Part shown: positions 8,017 to 15,359 of the stretch, in pieces
Layout: every line of letters starts with the position of its first letter
Numbering within the stretch: the first letter of the stretch is position 1
IMG/VR virus record: IMGVR_UViG_3300025592_000032
Location: 1-36,360 of that record
DNA: 36,360 nt
Origin: a virus
Strand: one strand, 5' to 3'
Notes under the pieces: model-generated
The model's database searches: none
Told to the model about the DNA's origin: nothing
Seen by the model: the letters and a program-made list of their open reading frames with translations, nothing else
Made by a program: the position numbers and the translations under genes

Positions 8017-8745
8017 CTAGTAGTCCAGCGTTACGGTTATTAACGCTTTGTATATGCTGGAATGGTTCGCTAGATCAGAGTAGGAAGCATCGTTGCCGCC
8101 GGTAGAAGAAAAACTTGACGTACGGTTAGCGATCCACAGTTCTTTCGTGGACAACGCCGACGCAAGGCTAGTGTTTAGTGTGAAATCTTTAGCGGTACCC
8201 CACAACCAAGAATCTTGAGTCGTCGCATCCGTTGTCATGTTCGTGAGATTAATGTCAGCACTGGCGGTACCCGAGTTGATGGTCCCGTCGTACTGACCAA
8301 GATACCAAGTATCAGCGGTACCAGTAGTGCTGACCCCGGAACCAGTGTTGCGGAATAAAGAAACTTTCAACGCTGTGCAAGACGGGCGAGCAGCGATAGC
8401 GGTAGCAAAGTTGATGCCTGCCGTAGCATCCGTATCGGAAGTGAAATCCATGACAGTAATACCATCACCGAAACCATACGAACCGACCTTACATAACCCG
8501 TCGGTACGCCAACCAGAAGGCCGCCAACCCAAAGAGTTCGTCGCATAAAACGCGTAAGTAACAGGATCAGACTTAGACCAAGCCTTCACCCAGTTGCCAG
8601 TACCCGAACCCGACGAATACCAAACATGCTTCGGATTAGACCAGTTGCCGGTACCCGAACCAGTAGACCTGTTAACTTTCGTGCCGTTAGGAACCGTCGT
8701 CCAGTTACCTGTCCCCGACCCCGTTGAACGCTTCAACGTAGCCAT
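8017..8745 (-). CDS. Tail fibre or adhesin protein with three GSGTGNW repeats
   Basis: 242 residues. The N-terminal 55 residues contain the heptapeptide GSGTGNW three times (about residues 9-15, 29-35, 46-52), separated by short variable linkers. The remainder (residues ~60-242) is beta-rich, with Ser/Thr/Gly and few charged residues (TYAFYATNSLGWRPSGW, LFRNTGSGVSTTGT, ITVTLDY), typical of phage surface proteins. The start overlaps the stop of the preceding fibre gene (TGATG). No family is recognised. A host-binding or decoration role is inferred from composition and position between a fibre and the endolysin. Confidence 0.55.
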   Translation of the reverse strand: MATLKRSTGSGTGNWTTVPNGTKVNRSTGSGTGNWSNPKHVWYSSGSGTGNWVKAWSKSDPVTYAFYATNSLGWRPSGWRTDGLCKVGSYGFGDGITVMDFTSDTDATAGINFATAIAARPSCTALKVSLFRNTGSGVSTTGTADTWYLGQYDGTINSGTASADINLTNMTTDATTQDSWLWGTAKDFTLNTSLASALSTKELWIANRTSSFSSTGGNDASYSDLANHSSIYKALITVTLDY

Positions 8746-9440
8746 CAGGAACTCGTATCAATCCAGATTTCCCCAGCAGCACCAGCAGACGGAGCGGTGG
8801 AAGCAATCGTTACCTTAGCGAAACCCAACCCGTTAATATCAGCGTAAGATTGGTCAGCGGTAGCAGCAGCCTCGATGCCATCAAGTTTCGTACCATCAGC
8901 AGCAACATCACGGCCATCAACGTTACCAGTAACAGTAATCGCACCAGAAACAGTCAACGCAGTCAAAGACCCAACAGACGTAATCGCAGGTTGAGCAGCA
9001 GTCGTCACCGTACCAGCAGTAGTAGCCGAAGTAGCCGACGTAGCAGTAGTAGCGTTACCCGAAGTGTCCTGCGTACCCGCAGCATCCACACCCGGTAAAG
9101 AAATGTTCCCCGTGCCATCAAACGACACACCCCCAATAGTGCGGGCAGTAGCCAAAGCGGTTGCCGTAGCCGCATTACCAGACGTATCGTTCGTAATCGC
9201 AGTAACAGCCCAAGTAGAAGTACCAGAACCGTTCGCTACTAAAATAGCGTTCGCGGCAGCAGCAGAAGCAGCCGAAGAACCTATACCAAGTTTAGTTTCC
9301 AACGCAAGAACCGCGCCATGCACATTTACATGGAGAAGGTCGTGTTCAAACCCTGTATCATCCATGTCTGTAGTAGACAAAATGTCTGTACGGAGAGTCC
9401 CCCCGCCCGTATCTAAAGCGTTCGGATAAGCAGTAGTCAT
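8745..9440 (-). CDS. Tail fibre protein sharing its N-terminal module with the collar fibre
   Basis: 231 residues. Residues ~20-56 (DMDDTGFEHDLLHVN...LETKLGIGSS) closely match residues ~22-53 of the collar fibre at 5112..6146, suggesting that both dock on the same virion site. Residues ~60-160 are Ala/Thr/Gly-rich shaft sequence (NDTSGNAATATALATA, GNATTATSATSATTAG). Near residues ~165-195 is the motif GNVDGRDVAADGTKLDGIEA, common in fibres of aquatic phages. The C-terminal end (GAAGEIWIDTSS) is typical of a fibre. GGAGG lies 7 nt before the ATG. Confidence 0.7.
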   Translation of the reverse strand: MTTAYPNALDTGGGTLRTDILSTTDMDDTGFEHDLLHVNVHGAVLALETKLGIGSSAASAAAANAILVANGSGTSTWAVTAITNDTSGNAATATALATARTIGGVSFDGTGNISLPGVDAAGTQDTSGNATTATSATSATTAGTVTTAAQPAITSVGSLTALTVSGAITVTGNVDGRDVAADGTKLDGIEAAATADQSYADINGLGFAKVTIASTAPSAGAAGEIWIDTSS

Positions 9441-9451
9441 TTATCCGCCTC

Positions 9452-9895
9452 CTACGGGGTCAAGTCCAGCGTCCAAATACCGCTGGCATTCCAAGTAATA
9501 GTAAACGTCCCATTCGCCGAAGAATAATCAGCACCAAAATCAACTAAACAAACCAACGGATCAGAAGCCAAAGTATCGTCGTAAAGAACAGCAGCGCGAG
9601 CAGACGAAATCGTAGACGAAGCCCACGCCACATCATCCGCATCAAACACTAAAGAACCAGAAGCACCAGTCAACGAAACAGTCGTCAACGCCGCACCACC
9701 AGCAGTATAAGCAGTACCCGAAACCTCATTCGCTGACAAGTCAGCCCAATAATCGTGGGTATCGAAATCAGGGGTAGCAGAGTTCGTTATCATCGCACAC
9801 TTAAACGTGTCCGAACCAGTGTTCACAGCTAACTGGGTAGCGTCAAACACATCCCGAAAAGTCGGAACAAACAAGCCAGAAGCAGAAACAGCCAT
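9452..9895 (-). CDS. Small virion structural protein, beta-rich
   Basis: 147 residues beginning MAVSASGLFVPTFRDVFDATQLAVN. The sequence is beta-rich and Ser/Thr/Ala-rich with few charges. The pattern 'FKCAMITNSATPDFDTHDYWADLSANEVSGTAYTAGG...L..VSLTGASGSLVFDADDVAWASSTISSARAAVLYDD' resembles a small protein found next to capsid and fibre genes in actinophages and marine phages. It starts with TAATG overlap to the preceding gene. Likely a head decoration or tail protein. No biochemical function can be named. Confidence 0.55.
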   Translation of the reverse strand: MAVSASGLFVPTFRDVFDATQLAVNTGSDTFKCAMITNSATPDFDTHDYWADLSANEVSGTAYTAGGAALTTVSLTGASGSLVFDADDVAWASSTISSARAAVLYDDTLASDPLVCLVDFGADYSSANGTFTITWNASGIWTLDLTP

Positions 9896-10083
9896 TAGTT
9901 TTTATCATCCTTCTGCACGACCTTCAAGTCCACAGATTGAGGAACAACCGTCGCATCAACGCGGCCATCCCAATGCTCAGTACGCACACCACCAACAGAA
10001 CCATCAGAATCCCGTTTAACCAGGGAAGAGTTCTTAGAACCACGGCGAGTCATAAACCCAACCGAAGCATATTTACCAGTCAC
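9895..10083 (-). CDS. Small basic hypothetical protein
   Basis: 62 residues from a GTG start at 10083, with GGAGGT 8 nt upstream. The sequence (TGKYASVGFMTRRGSKNSSLVKRD...VQKDDKN) is hydrophilic with no recognised domain. Its start overlaps the stop of the 21-residue basic peptide upstream (GTGA), and its stop overlaps the next start (TAATG), so it is in a tight operon just after the capsid gene. A structural or assembly role is inferred from place only. Confidence 0.5.
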   Translation of the reverse strand: MTGKYASVGFMTRRGSKNSSLVKRDSDGSVGGVRTEHWDGRVDATVVPQSVDLKVVQKDDKN

Positions 10084-10145
10084 TTCTTAGACCTCCGAGG
10101 CGTACGAACCTTTTTTTTCTTCTGCTTTTGTTTCTTATATTTCAC
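10080..10145 (-). CDS. 21-residue Lys/Arg-rich peptide
   Basis: A GTG-started frame encoding VKYKKQKQKKKKVRTPRRSK plus a final K, then TGA. About two thirds of its residues are Lys, Arg or Gln. Support: AAGGTG lies about 5 nt before the start, and the TGA overlaps the GTG of the next gene in a GTGA junction like others in this genome. It could bind DNA in the capsid or simply couple translation. It is below normal gene-calling length. Confidence 0.4.
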   Translation of the reverse strand: MKYKKQKQKKKKVRTPRRSKK

Positions 10146-10169
10146 AAAAGCACCTTAATAGAGATGGAA

Positions 10170-10216
10170 ACCGACCCTGATGATTTGCCGCAAGAAAACT
10201 TGCCACCAGGGTCGGT
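10170..10216 (-). terminator. Inverted repeat after the capsid gene (possible attenuator or partial terminator)
   Basis: ACCGACCCTG at 10170..10179 pairs perfectly with CAGGGTCGGT at 10207..10216. Inside it, GCAAG-AAAA-CTTGC at 10190..10203 forms a second hairpin. It lies in the only sizeable gap between the capsid gene and downstream tail genes. There is no long T-run after it on the minus strand, so a strong intrinsic terminator is not shown. It may reduce read-through or protect the abundant capsid mRNA 3' end. Confidence 0.5.
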
Positions 10217-10236
10217 AAACATCATAAACTCAACTC

Positions 10237-11163
10237 CTAGTTGGAGCCAATACTTGAAGCCGACTCAATGCGGTACAGTGATTCCTCGCGGAAACGACCG
10301 AAACCACACATCGCGTACCAACCAACAGGTTGGAAACGACGAAGCTTGTCGGTAACAGGACCGAAGACGACCTGCGGATCAGCACCGTACATAGTGCTGT
10401 ACGCGTGAGCCAAGCCTTCTTGCCCAACAATCAGGGTTCCGTAAGCATCAACGGTAGAAGCACCACCGTCAGTTACCTTCAAAGCCCGAGGGGTTTGAAT
10501 GAAGGTGACACCATCGAAGGTACCGATTTCGCCTTTTTTGACGTTATCGGAATCCGAACGAATCTGGAACGAACGCAAATCGGCAGTACCAGTCTGCTCA
10601 ATCATGTCGTAAGCCACATCCGGGTGGATGAACCCCATGTAACAAGGACCCCAAGTAGGAGCCGAAGCTGCCCGCAAGTTAGCCACTGCTTCACGAATGG
10701 AAGAAGAGGTTAAGGTGTCCGAAGCGGTCAAAGCCCCGCGAGAGGTTTGACCAATGTATTTAACGTTAGAACCGGCGTATGCTACGTCGGCTACGATTTG
10801 GTCGATACTGTCAGCGGCGTTATAACCGATGACGTTAGCAGCGTCCTCATCAACGTTGAGAAACGACTGTCCGCGCAAAGCAGCAGTAGTTTCAATAGTG
10901 TTACCGTACTCAGCAAGAGTAACAGTTACTTGGGTATCAGCCATAGCCACCGAAGTGGTATCGCTAGTTTCAGTGAGTGCAGAAGTTGCTTGCGACAGAT
11001 CGCTGTACTTTGTGAACGTGACACCGCTACCACGATGAGACTGGTTCGTAGCACGAACAGTCGCATAATCAGCATGAAGCGGGTTGGCACGGAACGCAAA
11101 GTAAGCCAACTGTTGAAAAGCAACCTGATCTGAACTCAGGCTGGATTTCTGGGTGTAAGCCAT
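10237..11163 (-). CDS. Major capsid protein, N4-gp56 family
   Basis: 308 residues. The run 'TFTKYSDLSQATSALTETSD...VTVTLAEYGNTIETTAALRGQSF..VDEDAANVIGYNAADSID' is characteristic of the N4-gp56 family of HK97-fold capsid proteins. It is followed by 'GFIHPDVAYDMIEQ', 'GEIGTFDGVTFIQTPRAL' and 'VVFGPVTDKLRRFQPVGWYAMCGFG'. It builds the icosahedral shell. It lies downstream of a scaffold-like gene and is followed by an inverted repeat. AGGAAAG lies upstream of the ATG. The length is normal for the compact members of the family. Confidence 0.9.
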   Translation of the reverse strand: MAYTQKSSLSSDQVAFQQLAYFAFRANPLHADYATVRATNQSHRGSGVTFTKYSDLSQATSALTETSDTTSVAMADTQVTVTLAEYGNTIETTAALRGQSFLNVDEDAANVIGYNAADSIDQIVADVAYAGSNVKYIGQTSRGALTASDTLTSSSIREAVANLRAASAPTWGPCYMGFIHPDVAYDMIEQTGTADLRSFQIRSDSDNVKKGEIGTFDGVTFIQTPRALKVTDGGASTVDAYGTLIVGQEGLAHAYSTMYGADPQVVFGPVTDKLRRFQPVGWYAMCGFGRFREESLYRIESASSIGSN

Positions 11164-11207
11164 TAGATATTACTTTCCTGTTTAGTAGTTTGAAACAGTG
11201 AAAATAA

Positions 11208-11702
11208 CTATCCTTGGACGTTGATCGAACCACCTTCAGATTGCCACAAAGCTTTTAACTCTGCGACACTCGACGCTGACCTCAAACGATCATTAAGATC
11301 GCCGGGGACAACAGGCTGTCCTTGTAAACTGGCGGCAGCAACACGCTGCGAAGCATCTAGTTCCCCACGAAGAGTCTGAGTTTGCTCAGGTTCCGTCGGA
11401 TACCATTGTTGTTCCATTGAAGATTCCGGGTTACCGGCATCAATGAAACCTGCTTCTAACGCGGCAGTGCGTATCGCTTCCGGATCGTAATCGCCTTCAT
11501 ATCCCTTAACGAAATATGCTTGCCGACTGTCACCAGGGTTGATGCCTGCCTTGCGAAATGCTTCTGTTCGTTCAAGGTTGAGGAGTTTGTTTTCCGCTGC
11601 TTCTGCTCTCGCTTCAGCATCGGTTGCTCTGTCCTCTAACACTCTACGAAAGTTGCGTTTCTCGCCGCCTTCTTCAACATTAGGGTCGTTAGTTTCACTC
11701 AT
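11208..11702 (-). CDS. Capsid scaffolding protein
   Basis: 164 residues. Residues ~15-45 form a charged coiled coil (RNFRRVLEDRATDAEARAEAAENKLLNLER). Next comes a segment common to phage scaffolds, 'TEAFRKAGINPGDSRQAYFVKGYEGDYDPEAIRTAALEAGFI', and an acidic Gln-rich tail. The protein lies immediately upstream of the capsid gene, as scaffolds usually do. I chose the ATG at 11702 over an upstream in-frame start at 11732 because the 10 extra residues lack support and GGAG precedes 11702. The scaffold would guide procapsid assembly and then leave. Confidence 0.75.
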   Translation of the reverse strand: MSETNDPNVEEGGEKRNFRRVLEDRATDAEARAEAAENKLLNLERTEAFRKAGINPGDSRQAYFVKGYEGDYDPEAIRTAALEAGFIDAGNPESSMEQQWYPTEPEQTQTLRGELDASQRVAAASLQGQPVVPGDLNDRLRSASSVAELKALWQSEGGSINVQG

Positions 11703-11717
11703 TATGTTTCGCTCCAT

Positions 11718-11788
11718 GTCCGCTAGTCGCACCCAACCGTGGAGGACGGAGGGTGGTGGGTGTTACACAAACAGCTCTCGTAGCGGAC
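11718..11788 (-). repeat. Inverted repeat in the leader of the scaffold-capsid transcript
   Basis: GTCCGCTA (11718..11725) and TAGCGGAC (11781..11788) are perfect inverted copies separated by 55 nt. They lie between the candidate promoter at 11822..11830 and the scaffold start. In the RNA they could form a long-range stem around a G/T-rich loop, close to the ribosome site. Confidence 0.4.
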
Positions 11789-11821
11789 AAATGAAACTAC
11801 GGCCAAAGGTGTCTTGGTTAA

Positions 11822-11830
11822 ACTATAGCA
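11822..11830 (-). promoter_or_regulatory. Extended -10 promoter before scaffold and capsid genes
   Basis: The minus strand reads TGC-TATAGT, an extended -10 box (TGn plus TATAGT). The same TGCTATAGT occurs at the promoter of the holin gene (36206..36214) and on the plus strand at 26667..26675. It would start a transcript near 11815 with a leader of about 110 nt. No good -35 is present, as expected of an extended -10 promoter. This would give extra transcription of capsid genes within the long late operon. Confidence 0.5.
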
Positions 11831-11854
11831 GCGGGAAACAGTGTTGAAGTGAAC

Positions 11855-12688
11855 TTACTGTGCGGAACCTAAACCAGTGAACCCGGCGGCGGTCATAGCG
11901 GGGCCACCGGTTTGAGCGAACGCTGCTTGGCGGCGTTGGCGACGTTCCTCTGTTTTGCGTCGAGCCTCAATATCCAGCCCGAACTCGCCGGAGATTATCT
12001 CCCCGGTCGTAATATCCTCCTCCTCTGACGCTGTTTCTTCAGCGAGAGTGGAGGCCGCTACTGCTTGGAAACCTTGTCGAGCAGTTGTCTCAGTAACCCC
12101 GGCGGCTTGTAAGCGTTCGGCGGTTTGCAGGTCGATGGCACCAGCCCCGGTTTCGACGGCTATGCCGCCTATCCGTGCTGTACCAAAACGTTCCCGTTCT
12201 TCAAAGATATTTGTGGCCCTCTCCGGGTCCAAATAGTAAGCGGTCAAATCTTCAGTTGTAATACCATAGTAGCGTTCCAGTTGCTCCTTGACTTCAGGTG
12301 TCGTCGCTACAGCAACTTCTGCTGCTAAACCTACGCGTTGCGAAAACTCTTGGGGGGAAACATCTCCGGCGATCAACGCACCGAAATCGTCGGGGGCATC
12401 GTAAAACGTGGACGGCATCCCGTACATAGATAACGTACCGGCGTATTGGCGTTCCAAAGCGACATACGTTTCTTCGCTAATCGCACGGCCAGCGGAAGCC
12501 AATGCTTCCATCGCCGGGAACCTTGCCTTGTACGAATCAGACAACTGGACTTTCGCCCACACCGCACCAAAATCAGCGGTACGCTGCCACAGCCCGATCA
12601 AATCCAAATCCGTGTCATTCAACAAACCCTCCAACCCGTATTGGGTTAAAGCATTCCGAATAATATCGTCGCTAGTTTCCTCAGCCAT
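11855..12688 (-). CDS. Presumed internal virion protein, hypothetical
   Basis: 277 residues, mostly helical and acidic. Features include 'GLWQRTADFGAVWAKVQLSDSYKARFPAMEAL' in the N-terminal third, 'ERYYGITTEDLTAYYLDPERATNIFEER' at ~140-170, and a basic, Gln-rich end (RRKTEERRQRRQAAFAQTGG) followed by AGFTGLGSAQ. No family name can be given. It overlaps the preceding gene by TAATG and belongs to the block of four consecutive large proteins between portal and scaffold. That place in podoviruses often encodes internal or ejection proteins, so this role is inferred. Confidence 0.5.
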   Translation of the reverse strand: MAEETSDDIIRNALTQYGLEGLLNDTDLDLIGLWQRTADFGAVWAKVQLSDSYKARFPAMEALASAGRAISEETYVALERQYAGTLSMYGMPSTFYDAPDDFGALIAGDVSPQEFSQRVGLAAEVAVATTPEVKEQLERYYGITTEDLTAYYLDPERATNIFEERERFGTARIGGIAVETGAGAIDLQTAERLQAAGVTETTARQGFQAVAASTLAEETASEEEDITTGEIISGEFGLDIEARRKTEERRQRRQAAFAQTGGPAMTAAGFTGLGSAQ

Positions 12689-14634
12689 TACCCTGTCCTC
12701 CCGAACTTCTTACCAATCGCGTCAGCAAGCTGTTGCGCTTCGCCTTTAGCCCCATCGGTGATCTTGTAATCCTCTAAACCGCGAACATACTGGCCGACTT
12801 CCGAAACAGTCATCATGCGTTCCGTCCCATCGTCGTTCAACTGGTGAATAATCGGTTGGAACCTAACATCAGTCATAAAGTCAATAGACGTAGAATCTAT
12901 TTCCAACAACCGTGCTGCTTCCATCCGCATCGGAGCGAGAATCTGTTTCACCGTATACCCCTGAGCGATACGAGCATCCAAAGCAGGGAACGCTGACTGC
13001 GCTATTTGCGCTATATCGTTGCGTAAACCAAGTTCAGTTTCGTCACCCAGGAACAGGGCTTCAGCCCAAGCGTCTTTAGTTTCATCGTCGATCAAATGCC
13101 CAACCATGTAGTCACCGGCGATTTGATCTATCACCGAATACATGTCTCCGACTTGGCCTCCGGCTTGACCGGAATCCCAATCTGCTTCCATCACAACGTA
13201 CTGGTTGACTTCGTAATCTGACCAGCCTTCAACATACGAGTCGCGAGCCAGTTCACGCATCCGTTCATCAGTCATAGTTAACCCGATGCGTCCCGCAGCG
13301 CGAGTCAAACGAACCACCTGGTTGTCTAAATGGTCGGCGGCGGACGCTGGGTCGGATGATTCTAAAAGTTGGAAATCGCGTTCTGCTTTGTCGTGTTCAC
13401 CCCACCAATCGGTTTCTTTGATTTCTGCTTCTAAACGCGCTAACCCGGTGGCACTGTCGTACCAGCCTTCGGAGGCGGCTTGTTGCAGGATCGGGCCGAG
13501 TTCTTCGTGGAGTAGCCAGCGCGCTCCGTATCCGTGGGCTGCGGCGAGTGCTGCTGTTTCTTCGTCTGAGAACACATCCCCTGAAGGCACTGTCCCGCCG
13601 GTTGCTCCGCCTCCGGTGGTTGTGGTGGTTCTCACGCTAGGAGTGTAGGTCGGCACATTCGCGAGGGTTTCCCCGGTGGCTGCTTCATACAAGTCTACCG
13701 CGGCTTGGGTTCGTGGCCCCATGATTCCATCTATCGGCCCCGGCGAGAAGCCCGCTGCTGCGAGTTTTTCTTGCAACGCGAACACATCGCTGTCCCCAAC
13801 GGGTTGAGTTTCATCCAACCCTTCAACAATCGCAACCTCGCCTTGCGCGACAGCAGGCTTGCCACCTCGTTGGCCGGGATCGCCAGTAAACCCGCTAGAA
13901 GGCACATCTCCAACAGGGGTGGAGACAGCAGTAGCAGGAGGAGTTACCCTTCCCGCTTCAGGGGAAAATGTGGGTGGCGCAGCGGCTTCCTCTTCGAAAC
14001 GAGGACGCTCCTCCTTGGGCAGCATCTCCGGAGTAACAACACCTGTTTCCTCCAACACGCGCACAGGGGCAGCATTAAAATCAGTTAAATCAGTTTCAGT
14101 AGCAGCAACCAACTCTTCGGCAGCATCCAACGCAGCCTGAGTCCCGGCACCCATTTCGAACGCTGTCGCATACAACGGGGCAGAAGCATCCGGTTCAACC
14201 GTTACCGTCCCACCCTCAGGAGGCCAAACCTCTTCACGGCCTTCTCCGAGAATATCGGAACGCACCTTAGAGATGTCCCAATCTTGCGGGGTCTGCCCCC
14301 TCGTACCTAAGTTGCGAAGCCAACTACTGTGCGAACGATGGTTAGAGAACTCAATATCGTCAAGAAGCCCAGCGAGTTCGTTGCGATCATCTTCGTCAAC
14401 ATCCTGCAAAGACGCGCCAGTGCCGTAATCATCTACGATCCGGTCAAGAACAACAGATAGTTGCTCCCAACCAGCATCCCAACCCTGCTGCGTATCGTAA
14501 TCCTCGCGATCACGTTGCACCGCTTCCTGCGCTTTAGCGAGTTCTTTCGCGGCTTTCTCCACCGCCTCCTCGCGGTCTTTACGACCAGCGTCTATAAAAG
14601 AATCAAGAGCGTTCGTAGGTTCATCATCAGCCAT
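12688..14634 (-). CDS. Virion protein with a peptidoglycan-binding domain
   Basis: 648 residues. Residues ~20-50 are a charged coiled coil. Residues ~205-265 are Pro/Glu-rich and likely disordered. Residues ~283-320 (VFALQEKLAAAGFSPGPIDGIMGPRTQAAVDLYEAATG) are a clear PG_binding_1 repeat. A Thr/Gly linker follows, then a long helical C-terminal half (~355-648). No lytic active site is recognised. Because the gene lies between portal and capsid genes, the product is probably a virion component that grips the cell wall during DNA entry. A lytic partner could be its neighbours. The domain is seen; the entry role is inferred. Confidence 0.65.
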   Translation of the reverse strand: MADDEPTNALDSFIDAGRKDREEAVEKAAKELAKAQEAVQRDREDYDTQQGWDAGWEQLSVVLDRIVDDYGTGASLQDVDEDDRNELAGLLDDIEFSNHRSHSSWLRNLGTRGQTPQDWDISKVRSDILGEGREEVWPPEGGTVTVEPDASAPLYATAFEMGAGTQAALDAAEELVAATETDLTDFNAAPVRVLEETGVVTPEMLPKEERPRFEEEAAAPPTFSPEAGRVTPPATAVSTPVGDVPSSGFTGDPGQRGGKPAVAQGEVAIVEGLDETQPVGDSDVFALQEKLAAAGFSPGPIDGIMGPRTQAAVDLYEAATGETLANVPTYTPSVRTTTTTGGGATGGTVPSGDVFSDEETAALAAAHGYGARWLLHEELGPILQQAASEGWYDSATGLARLEAEIKETDWWGEHDKAERDFQLLESSDPASAADHLDNQVVRLTRAAGRIGLTMTDERMRELARDSYVEGWSDYEVNQYVVMEADWDSGQAGGQVGDMYSVIDQIAGDYMVGHLIDDETKDAWAEALFLGDETELGLRNDIAQIAQSAFPALDARIAQGYTVKQILAPMRMEAARLLEIDSTSIDFMTDVRFQPIIHQLNDDGTERMMTVSEVGQYVRGLEDYKITDGAKGEAQQLADAIGKKFGRTG

Positions 14635-15359
14635 CAGGCTCCCCTTACCAAGCGTTCAAACACGCTTAAAGTTTTTTCAGTAGCACGGGCAGAAACCTCA
14701 CCCGGAGCAGACTCAGCAAAAGCCGCTTCAACATCAGCACCAGACGGCGACTGAGACTGCGAAGTCTCCAACGAACGAATCACCGACATCGCCAACTGGC
14801 GTTCCTCAGACGAAGCGTTACGACCCAACAAGTTTTTAGCAGCAGAATCAGCCATCGAATACACTTGCGCTTCGGTAGCGCGACGGATAATCCGTGCCGG
14901 AGCAGCCTGCGGTTCAAACAAAGACGGATCAGCATCCGGCATAGCCGACAACGGGTCAACACCCTGCGTCGCATAATACGAGATAGCCCGGTTTAAGGCC
15001 GCCAACGAATCAGTAGGCCGGTCAATGTCTTCAGGGTTCGTGCCGCGAGTATAAAACCCGGCAGCGTATAAGCGTTCATTTATTTGGCGTTGACCTTCAG
15101 GGGTAGCGTCACCGTATTGGTTCCAAATATCGCGGACAGTAACATCCGTAACTATTACGTCGTCAAAAGACCCCGTAGGGTACCAAGCGGCCTCTACATC
15201 GTCTTCCGGCCTGACCATTGACGGTTCAGTGTGGGTGACCACAGGGGCATCCAACGGCATCGAAGACCACTCGTTCCACGGGTCGTAAACCTCTCCCCCC
15301 GCAGCACCACCCGTAGCGAACCCCTGCTGGGCGGCCATCTCATCAAACTCAACAGTCAT
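14634..15359 (-). CDS. Presumed internal virion protein, hypothetical
   Basis: 241 residues. The N-terminal ~60 residues are low-complexity with DPWNEW. Residues ~75-115 (VTVRDIWNQYGDATPEGQRQINERLYAAGFYTRG) resemble the helix-turn pattern of peptidoglycan-binding modules, but too weakly to assign. The C-terminal half is helical (RATEAQVYSMADSAAKNLLGRNASSEERQLAMSVIRSLET). It joins its neighbours by TAATG and TGATG overlaps and lies between the giant virion gene and the PG-binding protein. A shared role in the ejection apparatus is inferred. Confidence 0.45.
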   Translation of the reverse strand: MTVEFDEMAAQQGFATGGAAGGEVYDPWNEWSSMPLDAPVVTHTEPSMVRPEDDVEAAWYPTGSFDDVIVTDVTVRDIWNQYGDATPEGQRQINERLYAAGFYTRGTNPEDIDRPTDSLAALNRAISYYATQGVDPLSAMPDADPSLFEPQAAPARIIRRATEAQVYSMADSAAKNLLGRNASSEERQLAMSVIRSLETSQSQSPSGADVEAAFAESAPGEVSARATEKTLSVFERLVRGA

